Assembly: GCF_000284295.1 (NCBI RefSeq)
Contig: NC_017093.1
Span: forward strand, 1,612,001-1,676,000
Source of the DNA: Actinoplanes missouriensis 431
Lineage (GTDB): Bacteria > Actinomycetota > Actinomycetes > Mycobacteriales > Micromonosporaceae
Direction: 5' to 3'
DNA length: 64,000 bases
Part shown: positions 56,270 through 64,000 of the stretch, piece by piece
Numbering within the stretch: position 1 is the first letter of the stretch
Layout of the letters: every line of letters begins with the position of its first letter
Translations under genes and position numbers: made by a program
The notes under the pieces: model-generated
Seen by the model: only the letters and a program-made list of their open reading frames with translations
Databases searched by the model: none
What the model was told of the DNA's origin: nothing

Positions 56270-57724
56270 ATGACAACGTCGGTACGAGGTGACCAATTGG
56301 CCCGGCTGCTGGGGCGGTGGCACTCGTTGCCCGGTCGCCGGCGCAGCCCTGACTACGCCGCGCTGGCCGGCGCGGTCCGCGGTCTGCTCGCCGACGGGCG
56401 GCTGGCCCTCGGCGTGCGGCTGCCGGCCGAGCGGGAGCTCGCCGAAGCGCTGGCGATCAGCCGCACCACGGTGTCCGCGGCGTACCGGGCTCTGCGCGAG
56501 ACCGGCCACCTGACCAGCCGGCGCGGCGCGGGCAGCTGGACCACGCTGCCGCACGGCCACCGGGTCGCCACCTCCGGACTGTGGACGCCGGACGACGATC
56601 TCGACATGATCGATCTCGGCTGTGCCGCGTCGGCCGCCCCGGTCGAGCTCGTGCCGGCCGCCCGGGCCGCCGCCGACGACCTGCCGCGATACCTGGGCAG
56701 CGCGGGGTACCACCCGACCGGGTTGCCCGAGCTGCGGGCGGCGGTCGCCGAGGCGTACACGGCCCGGGGTGTGACCACCTCACCCGAGCAGATCATGATC
56801 ACCAGCGGCACCCAGCAGGCCCTCGACCTGGTGCTGCGGCTCTCCGTGCCGGTGGGGTCGCCGGTGCTCGTGGAGACGCCGACGTACCCGAACGCGCTGG
56901 CCGCGCTCGCCGCCCGGCGTGCCCGGATCAGCACCCACGGCCTCGACATCGAGACCGGCTGGGACGGCGAGATGCTCCTCGGCGCCCTGCGGCAGACCAG
57001 GCCCCGGCTCGCGTACGTCATTCCCGAGTTCCACAATCCGACCGGTCACCTGATGCCTGCCGAGCTGCGGGAACGTCTCGTGGCCGGCGCACACGCGGCA
57101 GGCGCCGAACTGGTCGTTGACGAGTCCTTCGTCGACCTGCCGCTGGACGGTCAGGAGATGCCGCCGCCGGTCGCGGTCTTCGACAGGCACTCGCGCGTCA
57201 CGTCGATCGGGGGGATGAGCAAGGCGTACTGGGGAGGGCTGCGGATCGGCTGGGTCCGCGCCTCGGCGCCGCTCGTGCAGCGGCTCGCCGCGATCCGGGT
57301 CGGCGTCGACATGGGCAGCCCGGTGCTGGAGCAGCTGGTCGCCGTCCACCTGCTCCGCGGTGCGCCGGAGATCGTGGCGGCCCGGCGCGCGCAGCTGCGA
57401 TTCCGCCGGGACGCCGTGGTGACCGCGCTGCGCGAGATGCTGCCGGAGTGGCGGTTCGTGGTGCCGGCCGGCGGGGTGACGCTCTGGGCGGAGCTGGACG
57501 GGCCGATCTCCAGTGCTCTCTCCCGGGCCGCCGAGGATCTCGGAGTGCGGCTCGCGCCCGGCCCGCGGTTCGGGCTGGACGGGACGCTGGAACGGTTCCT
57601 GCGGGTGCCGTTCACGCTGGCGGCCGACGACCTGGTGGAGGCGGTCCGGCGGATCGCGGCGGTCCGGCACGACCTCGATCATGCGCCACGCCCGACCTGG
57701 CGCAGCCCCGTGGTGATCACCTGA
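56270..57724 (+). CDS. MocR-family PLP-dependent transcriptional regulator (YczR-like)
   Basis: A 484-aa regulator. The N-terminal GntR-type winged helix is at about 25-90 (LALGVRLPAERELAEALAIS, RTTVSAAYRALRETGHL). A linker and an aminotransferase-I-like domain (about 120-480) follow. The PLP lysine is in GGMSKAYWGGLRIGW near residue 321, with VIPEFHNPTGHLMP upstream. ATG 56270 has GGAGG five bases away; GTG 56264 is less likely. It is divergent from yczE, which it probably controls. Confidence 0.93.
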   Translation: MTTSVRGDQLARLLGRWHSLPGRRRSPDYAALAGAVRGLLADGRLALGVRLPAERELAEALAISRTTVSAAYRALRETGHLTSRRGAGSWTTLPHGHRVATSGLWTPDDDLDMIDLGCAASAAPVELVPAARAAADDLPRYLGSAGYHPTGLPELRAAVAEAYTARGVTTSPEQIMITSGTQQALDLVLRLSVPVGSPVLVETPTYPNALAALAARRARISTHGLDIETGWDGEMLLGALRQTRPRLAYVIPEFHNPTGHLMPAELRERLVAGAHAAGAELVVDESFVDLPLDGQEMPPPVAVFDRHSRVTSIGGMSKAYWGGLRIGWVRASAPLVQRLAAIRVGVDMGSPVLEQLVAVHLLRGAPEIVAARRAQLRFRRDAVVTALREMLPEWRFVVPAGGVTLWAELDGPISSALSRAAEDLGVRLAPGPRFGLDGTLERFLRVPFTLAADDLVEAVRRIAAVRHDLDHAPRPTWRSPVVIT

Positions 57725-57758
57725 CCGGCCGTTCGGCGCGCCGGACGAGCGCACGGAA

Positions 57759-57786
57759 AACGGGGCCGGACAGATCCGGCCCCGTT
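57759..57786. terminator. Bidirectional terminator between convergent genes
   Basis: A perfect 12-bp stem, AACGGGGCCGGA (57759-57770) with TCCGGCCCCGTT (57775-57786), encloses the 4-nt loop CAGA. It sits between the ends of the MocR and acyl-CoA ligase genes and, being symmetrical, can end both transcripts. Confidence 0.88.
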
Positions 57787-57799
57787 GCGAATGTCCAGG

Positions 57800-59623
57800 T
57801 CAGAGCTGGGCGAGCGATCCCGCGTACATCTTGTCGATCTGCTCGGCGAAGTTGGTCTCCACGCTGCGCCGCTTGATCTTCATGGACGGGGTGACCTCGC
57901 CGGCCTCGATGCTGAGGTCGCGGGGGAGGATCGCGAACTTCTTGATCGTCTCCCAGCGGTTCAGCTTGCCGTTGAGCTCGGCGATGAAGCCCTCGACCAG
58001 TTTCTCGGTCTCCGGCGCGGCCACGATCTCCGGGTAGCTCTTGCCGGCGAGCGGGCCGCTCTGCGCCCACGCCGTGATCGCGTCCTCGTCGAGCGAGATC
58101 AGCATGGTGACGAAGTTGCGGTTCTGACCGATGACGATCGCCTGCGACGTGTACGGGCAGACCGCCTTGAACGCGCCCTCGATCGCCGAGGGGGCGATGA
58201 ACTTGCCGCCGGACGTCTTGACCAGGTCCTTCTTCCGGTCCGTGATCTTCAGGTAGCCGTCGGCGTCGAGCTCGCCGATGTCACCGGTGCGCAGGAAGCC
58301 GTCCTCGGTGAACGCCTCGGCGGTGGCCTCCGGCAGGTTGTGGTAACCCCGCATGACCGGCGCGCCGCGCAGCAGCACCTCGCCGTCGGTGTCGATGCGC
58401 ACCTCGAGGTCGCCGACCGGCTGGCCGACCGTCCCGATCTTGAGCTTGCCGCGGCGGTTCACCACGTTCGCCGCGCAGGCCTCGGTCATGCCGTAGCCCT
58501 CGAGGATCGGCAGGTTCGCCGCCGCGAAGAACTCCGAGATGTCCCGGCTCAGCGCCGCCGAGCCGCTGACCAGCACCCGCAGGTTGCCGCCGAGCTTCTG
58601 CTGGAGTTTCGAGAAGACCAGTTTCTCGGCGATCGAGTACTGCAGGGCCAGGCCCGCCGGGACCGGCTTGCCGGCCTGCTGCAGCGCGACCCTCTTCTTG
58701 CCGGTCGCGACCGCCCAGGCGAAGATCTTCGGCTTGAGGCCGCCGCCGGCCGTGCCGCTCGTGACGGTCTTGTTGTAGACCTTCTCGAAGATGCGGGGCG
58801 GGGCGCACATCAGCGTCGGCTTGATCACCGCGAGGAGGTCGATCAGCCGGTCCACCCGGCCGTCGACGTAGGTCGGGACGCCCACGTGCACGATGCCGCA
58901 GAGCAGCGTCTTGCCGAACGCGTGCGACATCGGCAGCCAGAGGTAGTGCAGGTCGTCCGGGGAGAAGAGGCCCAAGTCCTCCTGCGCCACCCCCTCCCAG
59001 GTCCAGCCCTTGTGCAGCAGCTCGACGCCCTTGGGGCGGCCGGTGGTGCCGGAGGTGTAGATCAGGGTGGCGACGTTGTCCGGGCTGAGCTGGGACACCA
59101 CGTCGTCGATCAGCGACGGGTTCGCCCGCAGGGCCGCGGCGCCGAGCTCCTCGAGCTCGGCCAGGGTGATCTGCGGCGGGGTTGCGCCGGCGTCGGCGGG
59201 CCCCTCGATGATCACCACCTTGGTCACGGCCGTCTCCACGCCGGAGATCTTCAGCGCCTGCTTCGCGTTCTCCGCGATCAGCACCTTCGACCCGGAGTCG
59301 GAGACGATGAACTGGGTGTCCTCCGGCTCGGTGGTCGGGTAGACGGTGGTCGCGGCCGCGCCGGCCACGTTGATCCCGAGGTCGGCGAGGATCCACTCGA
59401 GCCGGGTGTTGGAGAGGATCGCGACCCGGTCCTCCAGGCCGACGCCCAGCTCGCGCAGACCGGCGCCGATGGCTCGGCAGCGGTCGCCGACCTGGCGCCA
59501 GGTCAGCCACTCGGGACCGGTGTCGGTCGCGTTCGGCTTCGCCAGCGCCCGGGCATCGGGGGTTTTCGCCACGCGCTGAAAGAGCATGTCCGGAATTGAC
59601 CGGTAGGGAACCTCGAGAGCCAT
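57800..59623 (-). CDS. Long-chain acyl-CoA synthetase (AMP-forming, FadD15-like)
   Basis: A 607-aa ANL-superfamily ligase that activates fatty acids to acyl-CoA through acyl-AMP. The AMP-binding loop is IYTSGTTGRPKGVELL near residue 180. LPMSHAFGKTLL follows, GYGMTEACAANV is the A5-type motif near residue 360, and the hinge region TGDIGELDADGYLKITDRKK precedes the C-terminal Lys domain. ATG 59623 (ALEVPYRSIPDML) is taken as the start; a longer frame to 59719 lacks support. It is monocistronic, with a terminator at the 3' end and an inverted repeat upstream. Confidence 0.92.
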   Translation of the reverse strand: MALEVPYRSIPDMLFQRVAKTPDARALAKPNATDTGPEWLTWRQVGDRCRAIGAGLRELGVGLEDRVAILSNTRLEWILADLGINVAGAAATTVYPTTEPEDTQFIVSDSGSKVLIAENAKQALKISGVETAVTKVVIIEGPADAGATPPQITLAELEELGAAALRANPSLIDDVVSQLSPDNVATLIYTSGTTGRPKGVELLHKGWTWEGVAQEDLGLFSPDDLHYLWLPMSHAFGKTLLCGIVHVGVPTYVDGRVDRLIDLLAVIKPTLMCAPPRIFEKVYNKTVTSGTAGGGLKPKIFAWAVATGKKRVALQQAGKPVPAGLALQYSIAEKLVFSKLQQKLGGNLRVLVSGSAALSRDISEFFAAANLPILEGYGMTEACAANVVNRRGKLKIGTVGQPVGDLEVRIDTDGEVLLRGAPVMRGYHNLPEATAEAFTEDGFLRTGDIGELDADGYLKITDRKKDLVKTSGGKFIAPSAIEGAFKAVCPYTSQAIVIGQNRNFVTMLISLDEDAITAWAQSGPLAGKSYPEIVAAPETEKLVEGFIAELNGKLNRWETIKKFAILPRDLSIEAGEVTPSMKIKRRSVETNFAEQIDKMYAGSLAQL

Positions 59624-59656
59624 ATCGGGCGCCGCCTTCGACCTGAACGGGGAGCT

Positions 59657-59674
59657 GGTAACGTCGGTGTTACC
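59657..59674. promoter_or_regulatory. Inverted repeat upstream of the acyl-CoA ligase gene
   Basis: GGTAAC-GTCGGT-GTTACC (6-6-6) lies 34 nt upstream of the start codon on the minus strand. The position fits a repressor operator, for example a TetR-type fatty-acid regulator. No regulator gene is adjacent, so the assignment is inference. Confidence 0.4.
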
Positions 59675-59918
59675 GCACAGTAATATGTGTCCGGCACCAC
59701 GGCTAGACTGCGGGATCAACCAACTTCACCGGCGGAACGCCCTCTATCCTAGTCAGCCCCCATGTGAGGTCCAGAGCGCCGCCGGGCTCACAGCTGTTTG
59801 TCAGGGCGCGGTGACGCCGCCGGGATACGCGCTGTGACGAAGCCATGGATCACCGCGCCGGCCGCGATGGCGAGTCAGGCGAGCAGTGAGGCCGGCCCGG
59901 GTGGTCGGATCGACCTGT

Positions 59919-60545
59919 TCACACGCCCAGTTTCGCGGTGCGCAGCCGCTCGGCGACGGCCGGATCGCCCTCGACGGTCACCCGCGCGGCGCGCTGCCGC
60001 CCGAAGAAGAAGACCGCCAGCTCACCGGCGTCGCCGCGCACCGAGACCTGCGGGTTGTCGCCGGTCAGCGCGGGCGCGAGGCCGGTCGGCGTGATCTCGG
60101 CGGCGATGCCCAGCCGGCGCAGCGAGGCACGGGAGATGAGTTTCACGGTCCGCCACAGCGAGGCCTCGAACCCGGGCGTCAGGGCGCGCGGCTGCCAGCC
60201 CGGCGCAGCGCGGCGCACGTCCTCGTGGTGAATGAAGAACTCCAGCGTGTTGGCGAGCGGGTCGACCACCGGGTTGGTCATCAGCCCCCAGGACGGCGGG
60301 TTGCGCACCTGGTCGACGAGTTGCTCGTAGGGTAGGGCGGCACGGGACAGGCGGATCCTCTCCCCGTACCCGGCAAGGGGTTTGATCATCATGCCGGCCG
60401 AGGCGTCCGGCCGGCGCTCCCGGACGACGAGGTGGGCGGCCAGGTCGCGTGTGGTCCAGCCCTCGCAGAGCGTGGGCGCCTCCGGCCCCGTGCTGAGCAT
60501 CAGGTCGGCGAGGAGGGCACGTTCCCGACGGGCATAGTTCGTCAC
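59919..60545 (-). CDS. TIGR03085-family (DinB/maleylpyruvate-isomerase-like) protein
   Basis: A 208-aa protein. The N-terminal helical bundle is typical of the mycothiol-dependent/DinB-like fold: RRERALLADLMLSTGPEAPTLCEGW, DLAAHLVVRERRPDA, then EFFIHHEDVRRA with the metal-type histidines. The C-terminal region (DNPQVSVRGDAGELAVFFFGRQ) matches the TIGR03085 group. The exact reaction is unknown. GTG 60545 is the start. It is divergent from the ABC exporter operon. Confidence 0.85.
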   Translation of the reverse strand: MTNYARRERALLADLMLSTGPEAPTLCEGWTTRDLAAHLVVRERRPDASAGMMIKPLAGYGERIRLSRAALPYEQLVDQVRNPPSWGLMTNPVVDPLANTLEFFIHHEDVRRAAPGWQPRALTPGFEASLWRTVKLISRASLRRLGIAAEITPTGLAPALTGDNPQVSVRGDAGELAVFFFGRQRAARVTVEGDPAVAERLRTAKLGV

Positions 60546-60658
60546 CGGTCGATCCTAGTCGGTGTAACGCTGCACACAATGTAAACAAGTTGTTGATTCG
60601 GCAGGATGGACAGGTAAGGCCGGGAGCCCCGGCGAACACTTACCAGTCGGGTAGGACA

Positions 60659-62431
60659 TTGAGCGGCAGGGCCAGCAATGACGTGCTGGGACGGGGACTG
60701 CGTGTGCTCGGCCAGGCGATCCGGACCGAGCCACGGCTCTTCGTGATCAGCTCGATCGGCAGCAGCGTCTTCGGTTTCTTGATCATTGCCAACTCGTACG
60801 TGGTCGGCTTCGTCACCGGCCACGTGATCGTGCCGGCGTTCGCGGCCGGGAGCGTGCGCACCGCCTCGCTCGCGCTTGTCGTGGCGCTCCTGGTGGGCAT
60901 CAGCGGGCTGCGCGTGGCGAGCATCTTCGGCCGGCGTCTCGGCGCCGGATACATGCAGTTCCGGCTGCAGGCGCGGTATCGGCGGGCGGTGACCCGGCGC
61001 TATCTGTCGCTGCCGCCGGCCTGGCATCAGCGGCACGCCACCGGCACCCTGCTCTCCAACGCGAACTCCGACGTGGAGGCCTCCTTCGGGCCGATCGCGC
61101 CACTGCCGTTCGCGGTCGGCACGATCGTGATGATCTTCGGAGCGATGATCGCGCTCTTCCTCACCGACTGGGTGCTCGCGCTGGTCGGGGTCGCGCTCTT
61201 CCCGACCCTGTTCGCGCTGAACCTGGCCTACTCCCGGCGGATGTCGCCGCGGCAGATCCACGCCCAGCGGATGCGTGCCAAGGTCAGCGCGGTGGCGCAC
61301 GAGAGCTTCGACGGCGCCCTGGTGGTCAAGACGATGGGCCGGGAGGCGGACGAGTCCCGCCGGTTCGGCGTCTTCGTCACCGAGCTGCGCGACGCGCTGA
61401 TCTCGGTGGGCCGGCTGCGCGGCGTCTTCGACCCGCTGATGGACAGCCTGCCCAGCGTCGGCACGCTCGCCGTGCTGCTGATCGGCACGTGGCGGCTGCA
61501 GAGCGGGGCGATAAGCGTGTCCGAGCTGGTCAGCGTCGCGTTCCTTTTCACCGTTCTGGCGTTCCCGGTGCGCGCGATCGGGTGGGTGGTCGGCGAGCTG
61601 CCGCGCAGCGTGGCCGGATGGGAGAGGGTCCAGGCCGTCCTTTCGGCCGAGGGCGACCTTCGGTACGGGGATGCGACAGTCCCCGGCAGCGGCCCCGCCG
61701 AGCTCCGCTTCGAGCAGGTGAGTTACCGCTACGCCCAGGGCCCGGCCGTCCTGGAGGACGTGACGTTCACCGTCCCGCCCGGCAAGACCGTGGCCCTGGT
61801 CGGCGCGACCGGTTCCGGCAAGTCCACGATCGCCGCGCTCGCCATCCGCCTGGTCGACCCGGACTCCGGCAGCGTCGCCCTGGACGGGGTGAAACTGCCC
61901 GACCTGTCCGCCGCCGCCCTGGCCGGCGCGGCCGCGCTGGTACCGCAGATCCCGTTCGTCTTCGACGACACCGTGCGCGGCAACATCTCCCTGGACCGGC
62001 CCGGCGTCGACGACGACCGGGTGTGGCACGCGCTGCGGCTGGCGCAGGCCGACCGGTTCACCGCGGGCCTGCCGGACGGGCTGGACACCGAGGTCGGCGA
62101 ACGTGGCACCTCGCTCTCCGGCGGGCAGCGGCAACGGCTCACCCTGGCCCGCGCGCTCGCTGGACGCCCGCGTCTGCTGGTCCTGGACGACGCGACGAGC
62201 GCGGTTGATCCGCGTGTGGAGGCCGCCGTGCTCGGCGCGCTGCGGGACGGGGACGCGGGCGCCTCGATCCTGGTCGTGGCGTACCGGCGGGCCACCATCG
62301 CCCTCGCCGACCAGGTGGTCTACCTGCACCAGGGCCGGGTGGTGGCGACCGGGACACATCGTGAGCTGATGGCGGCGCAGCCGGGTTACGCCGACCTGGT
62401 CACCGCGTACGAGAAGGCGGAGAACCGATGA
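60659..62431 (+). CDS. ABC exporter half-transporter, subunit 1 (degenerate NBD)
   Basis: A 590-aa half-transporter with six membrane helices (about 15-300) and one ATPase domain (about 340-580). Walker A is GATGSGKST near residue 384, the signature is LSGGQ near residue 485, and Walker B is LLVLDDATSAVD near residue 510. The catalytic Glu is replaced by Asp, and the switch His is replaced by Tyr (VVAYRR). These changes mark the inactive-site partner of a heterodimeric exporter. The start is uncertain: TTG 60659 or GTG 60683; a longer frame from TTG 60590 is possible. The stop overlaps the next gene. Confidence 0.88.
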   Translation: MSGRASNDVLGRGLRVLGQAIRTEPRLFVISSIGSSVFGFLIIANSYVVGFVTGHVIVPAFAAGSVRTASLALVVALLVGISGLRVASIFGRRLGAGYMQFRLQARYRRAVTRRYLSLPPAWHQRHATGTLLSNANSDVEASFGPIAPLPFAVGTIVMIFGAMIALFLTDWVLALVGVALFPTLFALNLAYSRRMSPRQIHAQRMRAKVSAVAHESFDGALVVKTMGREADESRRFGVFVTELRDALISVGRLRGVFDPLMDSLPSVGTLAVLLIGTWRLQSGAISVSELVSVAFLFTVLAFPVRAIGWVVGELPRSVAGWERVQAVLSAEGDLRYGDATVPGSGPAELRFEQVSYRYAQGPAVLEDVTFTVPPGKTVALVGATGSGKSTIAALAIRLVDPDSGSVALDGVKLPDLSAAALAGAAALVPQIPFVFDDTVRGNISLDRPGVDDDRVWHALRLAQADRFTAGLPDGLDTEVGERGTSLSGGQRQRLTLARALAGRPRLLVLDDATSAVDPRVEAAVLGALRDGDAGASILVVAYRRATIALADQVVYLHQGRVVATGTHRELMAAQPGYADLVTAYEKAENR

Positions 62432-64000
62432 GCGCCGACGGAACCGTCGCGACGATCAAGCGGGGGCTGGCGCTCTCCCCGGAGCTGCGCACCGGCATCG
62501 CCGGCACGATCGGTCTGGCGATGCTGCAGATGGCCGGCCGGGTGGCCGTGCCGATCGCCATCCAGCAGGGCATCGACCGGGGGATCAACGCGCCGGGCGG
62601 CCCGGACCCGGGCGTCGTGCTCACCGTGGTCCTGCTGACGCTCGTCGCGCTGATGATCTCCACGCTCTGCGGGTACCTGATGACCCGGCGGCTCTTCACG
62701 GTCAGCGAGACGGCGCTCGGCGCGCTGCGCTCCCGGACCTTCCGGCACATCCACGACCTGTCGATGCTGCACCAGCAGTCCGAGCGGCGCGGCTCGATGG
62801 TGTCCCGGGTGACGAGCGACGTCGACCAGATCTCCCAGTTCCTGCAGACCGGTGGCATCCAGTTGCTGCTCGCCAGCGGCCAGCTGATCGTCTCCACCGT
62901 GGTGATGGCGGTCTACTCCTGGCAGCTCACCATCGTGGTGCTGCTCGCGTTCGGCCCGGCGGTCGCGGTGATCCGGCTCTTCCAGAAGCGGCTCGCGTCC
63001 GTCTACGGCACGGTCCGCGAGCGCACCGGCGTGATGCTGGGCGCCGTCGCCGAGAGCGTGGTCGGCGCCACCGTGATCCGCTCCTACGGGGTGGCGGACC
63101 GCACCGGCCGGCGCCTGGACACCGCGATCGACGACCTGCGGGTGGCGCAGCAGAAGGCGCTCAAGACCAGCGTGACCAGCTTCTCCAGTGGTGAGATCGG
63201 CGCCGGGCTGGCGCTGGCCGGCGTGGTGGTGGCCGGCACGCTGCTCGGTGTGGACGGCGGCCTCACGGTGGGACAGCTCACCGCGTTCCTGTTCCTGGTG
63301 ACGCTCTTCATCCAGCCGGTGCAGATCGCCACCGACATGCTGAACGAGGCGCAGAACGCGGTTGCGGGCTGGCGCCGGATCCTGGACGTGCTGGACGTCG
63401 AGCCGGACGTGGCCGACCCGGACGACCGGGGTGTGCCGCTGCCGGTGGGCCCGCTGTCGGTGCGGTTCGCCGACGTGTCGTTCCGCTACCCCGGTGGGCC
63501 GATCGTGCTCGCCGACGTCGATCTGGAGATTCCGGCCAGGACGAAGGTCGCGGTGGTGGGGGAGACGGGCAGCGGCAAGACCACGTTCGCGAAGCTGCTC
63601 ACCCGCCTGATGGACCCCGCCGCGGGCGAGGTTCTGCTGGGCGGGACGCCGCTCACCTCGGTGCGGTTCTCGTCGCTGCGCTCGCGCGTGGTGATGGTGC
63701 CGCAGGACGGCTTCCTCTTCGACGCGACGGTGGCCGAGAACATCCGGTTCGCCGAGCCGGGCCTCTCCGACGATCAGCTGCGGGAGGCCTTCGGCGAGCT
63801 CGGGCTCGGCGATTGGCTCGCCGGCCTGCCGGCCGGGCTCGAAACCCCGGTGGGCGAGCGCGGCGAGGCGCTCAGCGTGGGGGAGCGGCAATTGGTGGCA
63901 TTGGTACGGGCCTACGTCGCCGACCCGGATCTGCTGGTGCTCGACGAGGCGACCAGCGCGGTGGACCCGGCCACCGAGGTGCGGCTGCAGCACGCGCTTG
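62428..64000 (+). CDS. ABC exporter half-transporter, subunit 2 (partial, runs off the window)
   Basis: At least 524 aa, open at the window end. Six membrane helices (about 20-300) are followed by an ATPase domain. Walker A is GETGSGKTT near residue 379. The signature is LSVGE instead of LSGGQ near residue 482. Walker B is LLVLDEATSAVD near residue 504, with the catalytic Glu intact. Its Walker motifs are canonical and its signature is altered, the exact complement of subunit 1, so the pair should form one functional and one degenerate ATP site. ATG 62428 overlaps the upstream stop (ATGA). The substrate is unknown; multidrug or lipid-type export is typical. Confidence 0.9.
   Translation, partial: MSADGTVATIKRGLALSPELRTGIAGTIGLAMLQMAGRVAVPIAIQQGIDRGINAPGGPDPGVVLTVVLLTLVALMISTLCGYLMTRRLFTVSETALGALRSRTFRHIHDLSMLHQQSERRGSMVSRVTSDVDQISQFLQTGGIQLLLASGQLIVSTVVMAVYSWQLTIVVLLAFGPAVAVIRLFQKRLASVYGTVRERTGVMLGAVAESVVGATVIRSYGVADRTGRRLDTAIDDLRVAQQKALKTSVTSFSSGEIGAGLALAGVVVAGTLLGVDGGLTVGQLTAFLFLVTLFIQPVQIATDMLNEAQNAVAGWRRILDVLDVEPDVADPDDRGVPLPVGPLSVRFADVSFRYPGGPIVLADVDLEIPARTKVAVVGETGSGKTTFAKLLTRLMDPAAGEVLLGGTPLTSVRFSSLRSRVVMVPQDGFLFDATVAENIRFAEPGLSDDQLREAFGELGLGDWLAGLPAGLETPVGERGEALSVGERQLVALVRAYVADPDLLVLDEATSAVDPATEVRLQHAL

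Overview
The window is one continuous stretch of high-GC actinobacterial chromosome. GTG starts are common, third positions are strongly G/C, and 4-nt ATGA/GTGA overlaps between genes are frequent. The division and cell wall (dcw) cluster with sepF-yggT-divIVA, the MurT/GatD pair and the hisD-hisC-hisB-hisH-hisA order point to Actinobacteria. The overall style suggests Micromonosporaceae, perhaps an Actinoplanes relative; that genus-level guess is inference. I see no phage, insertion sequence, CRISPR array, rRNA or tRNA.

Layout. 1-3000: a secreted subtilisin-inhibitor-like protein, a methyltransferase coupled to a phosphodiesterase/pyrophosphatase, and a DUF3040 membrane protein. 3000-3600: a repeat-rich gap. 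3600-8400 (minus strand): a MoxR ATPase / DUF58 / transglutaminase operon. 8400-11600: leuS, preceded by a Leu-rich leader ORF and an intrinsic terminator that look like an attenuator. 12200-14900 (minus strand): a VTT-domain membrane protein and gatD/murT, which amidate lipid II. 15200-16250: a secreted NlpC/P60 hydrolase behind a recognisable c-di-AMP (ydaO-type) riboswitch. 16250-17270: a long gap with a strong terminator and many direct and inverted repeats, ending in a 10-bp-periodic MraZ operator.

17270-37230 is the dcw cluster: mraZ, rsmH, ftsL, ftsI, murE, murF, mraY, ftsW, murG, murC, ftsQ, ftsZ, yggS, sepF, yggT, divIVA, a TM/acidic/zinc-knuckle protein and a DUF167 protein. Two usual members are missing: murD (between mraY and ftsW) and the YfiH/PgeF gene (between ftsZ and yggS). 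The murD gap carries a 47-bp repeat whose other copy lies downstream of leuS.

37530-46730: a DksA/TraR zinc-finger protein, lspA, rluD (bridged to lspA by a 28-codon mini-ORF), an anchored protein of unknown function, a ParA-like ATPase, dnaE and a DUF2567 membrane protein. 46660-55000: a Lon-substrate-domain protein and the histidine genes hisD-hisC-hisB-orf-hisH-orf-hisA. A divergent LysR/EamA pair then intervenes, with eamA coupled to hisF. 55000-64000: an unknown small protein, a yczE/MocR divergent pair, a FadD-type acyl-CoA ligase, a TIGR03085-type protein, and a heterodimeric ABC exporter whose second gene runs off the window.

Most of the window is housekeeping, and I found no clearly novel multi-gene system. 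The points most worth following are the RNA and regulatory elements (leuS leader, c-di-AMP riboswitch, MraZ box, MocR and LysR sites), the absent murD, the 47-bp repeat, and small overlapping ORFs that are easy to miss.
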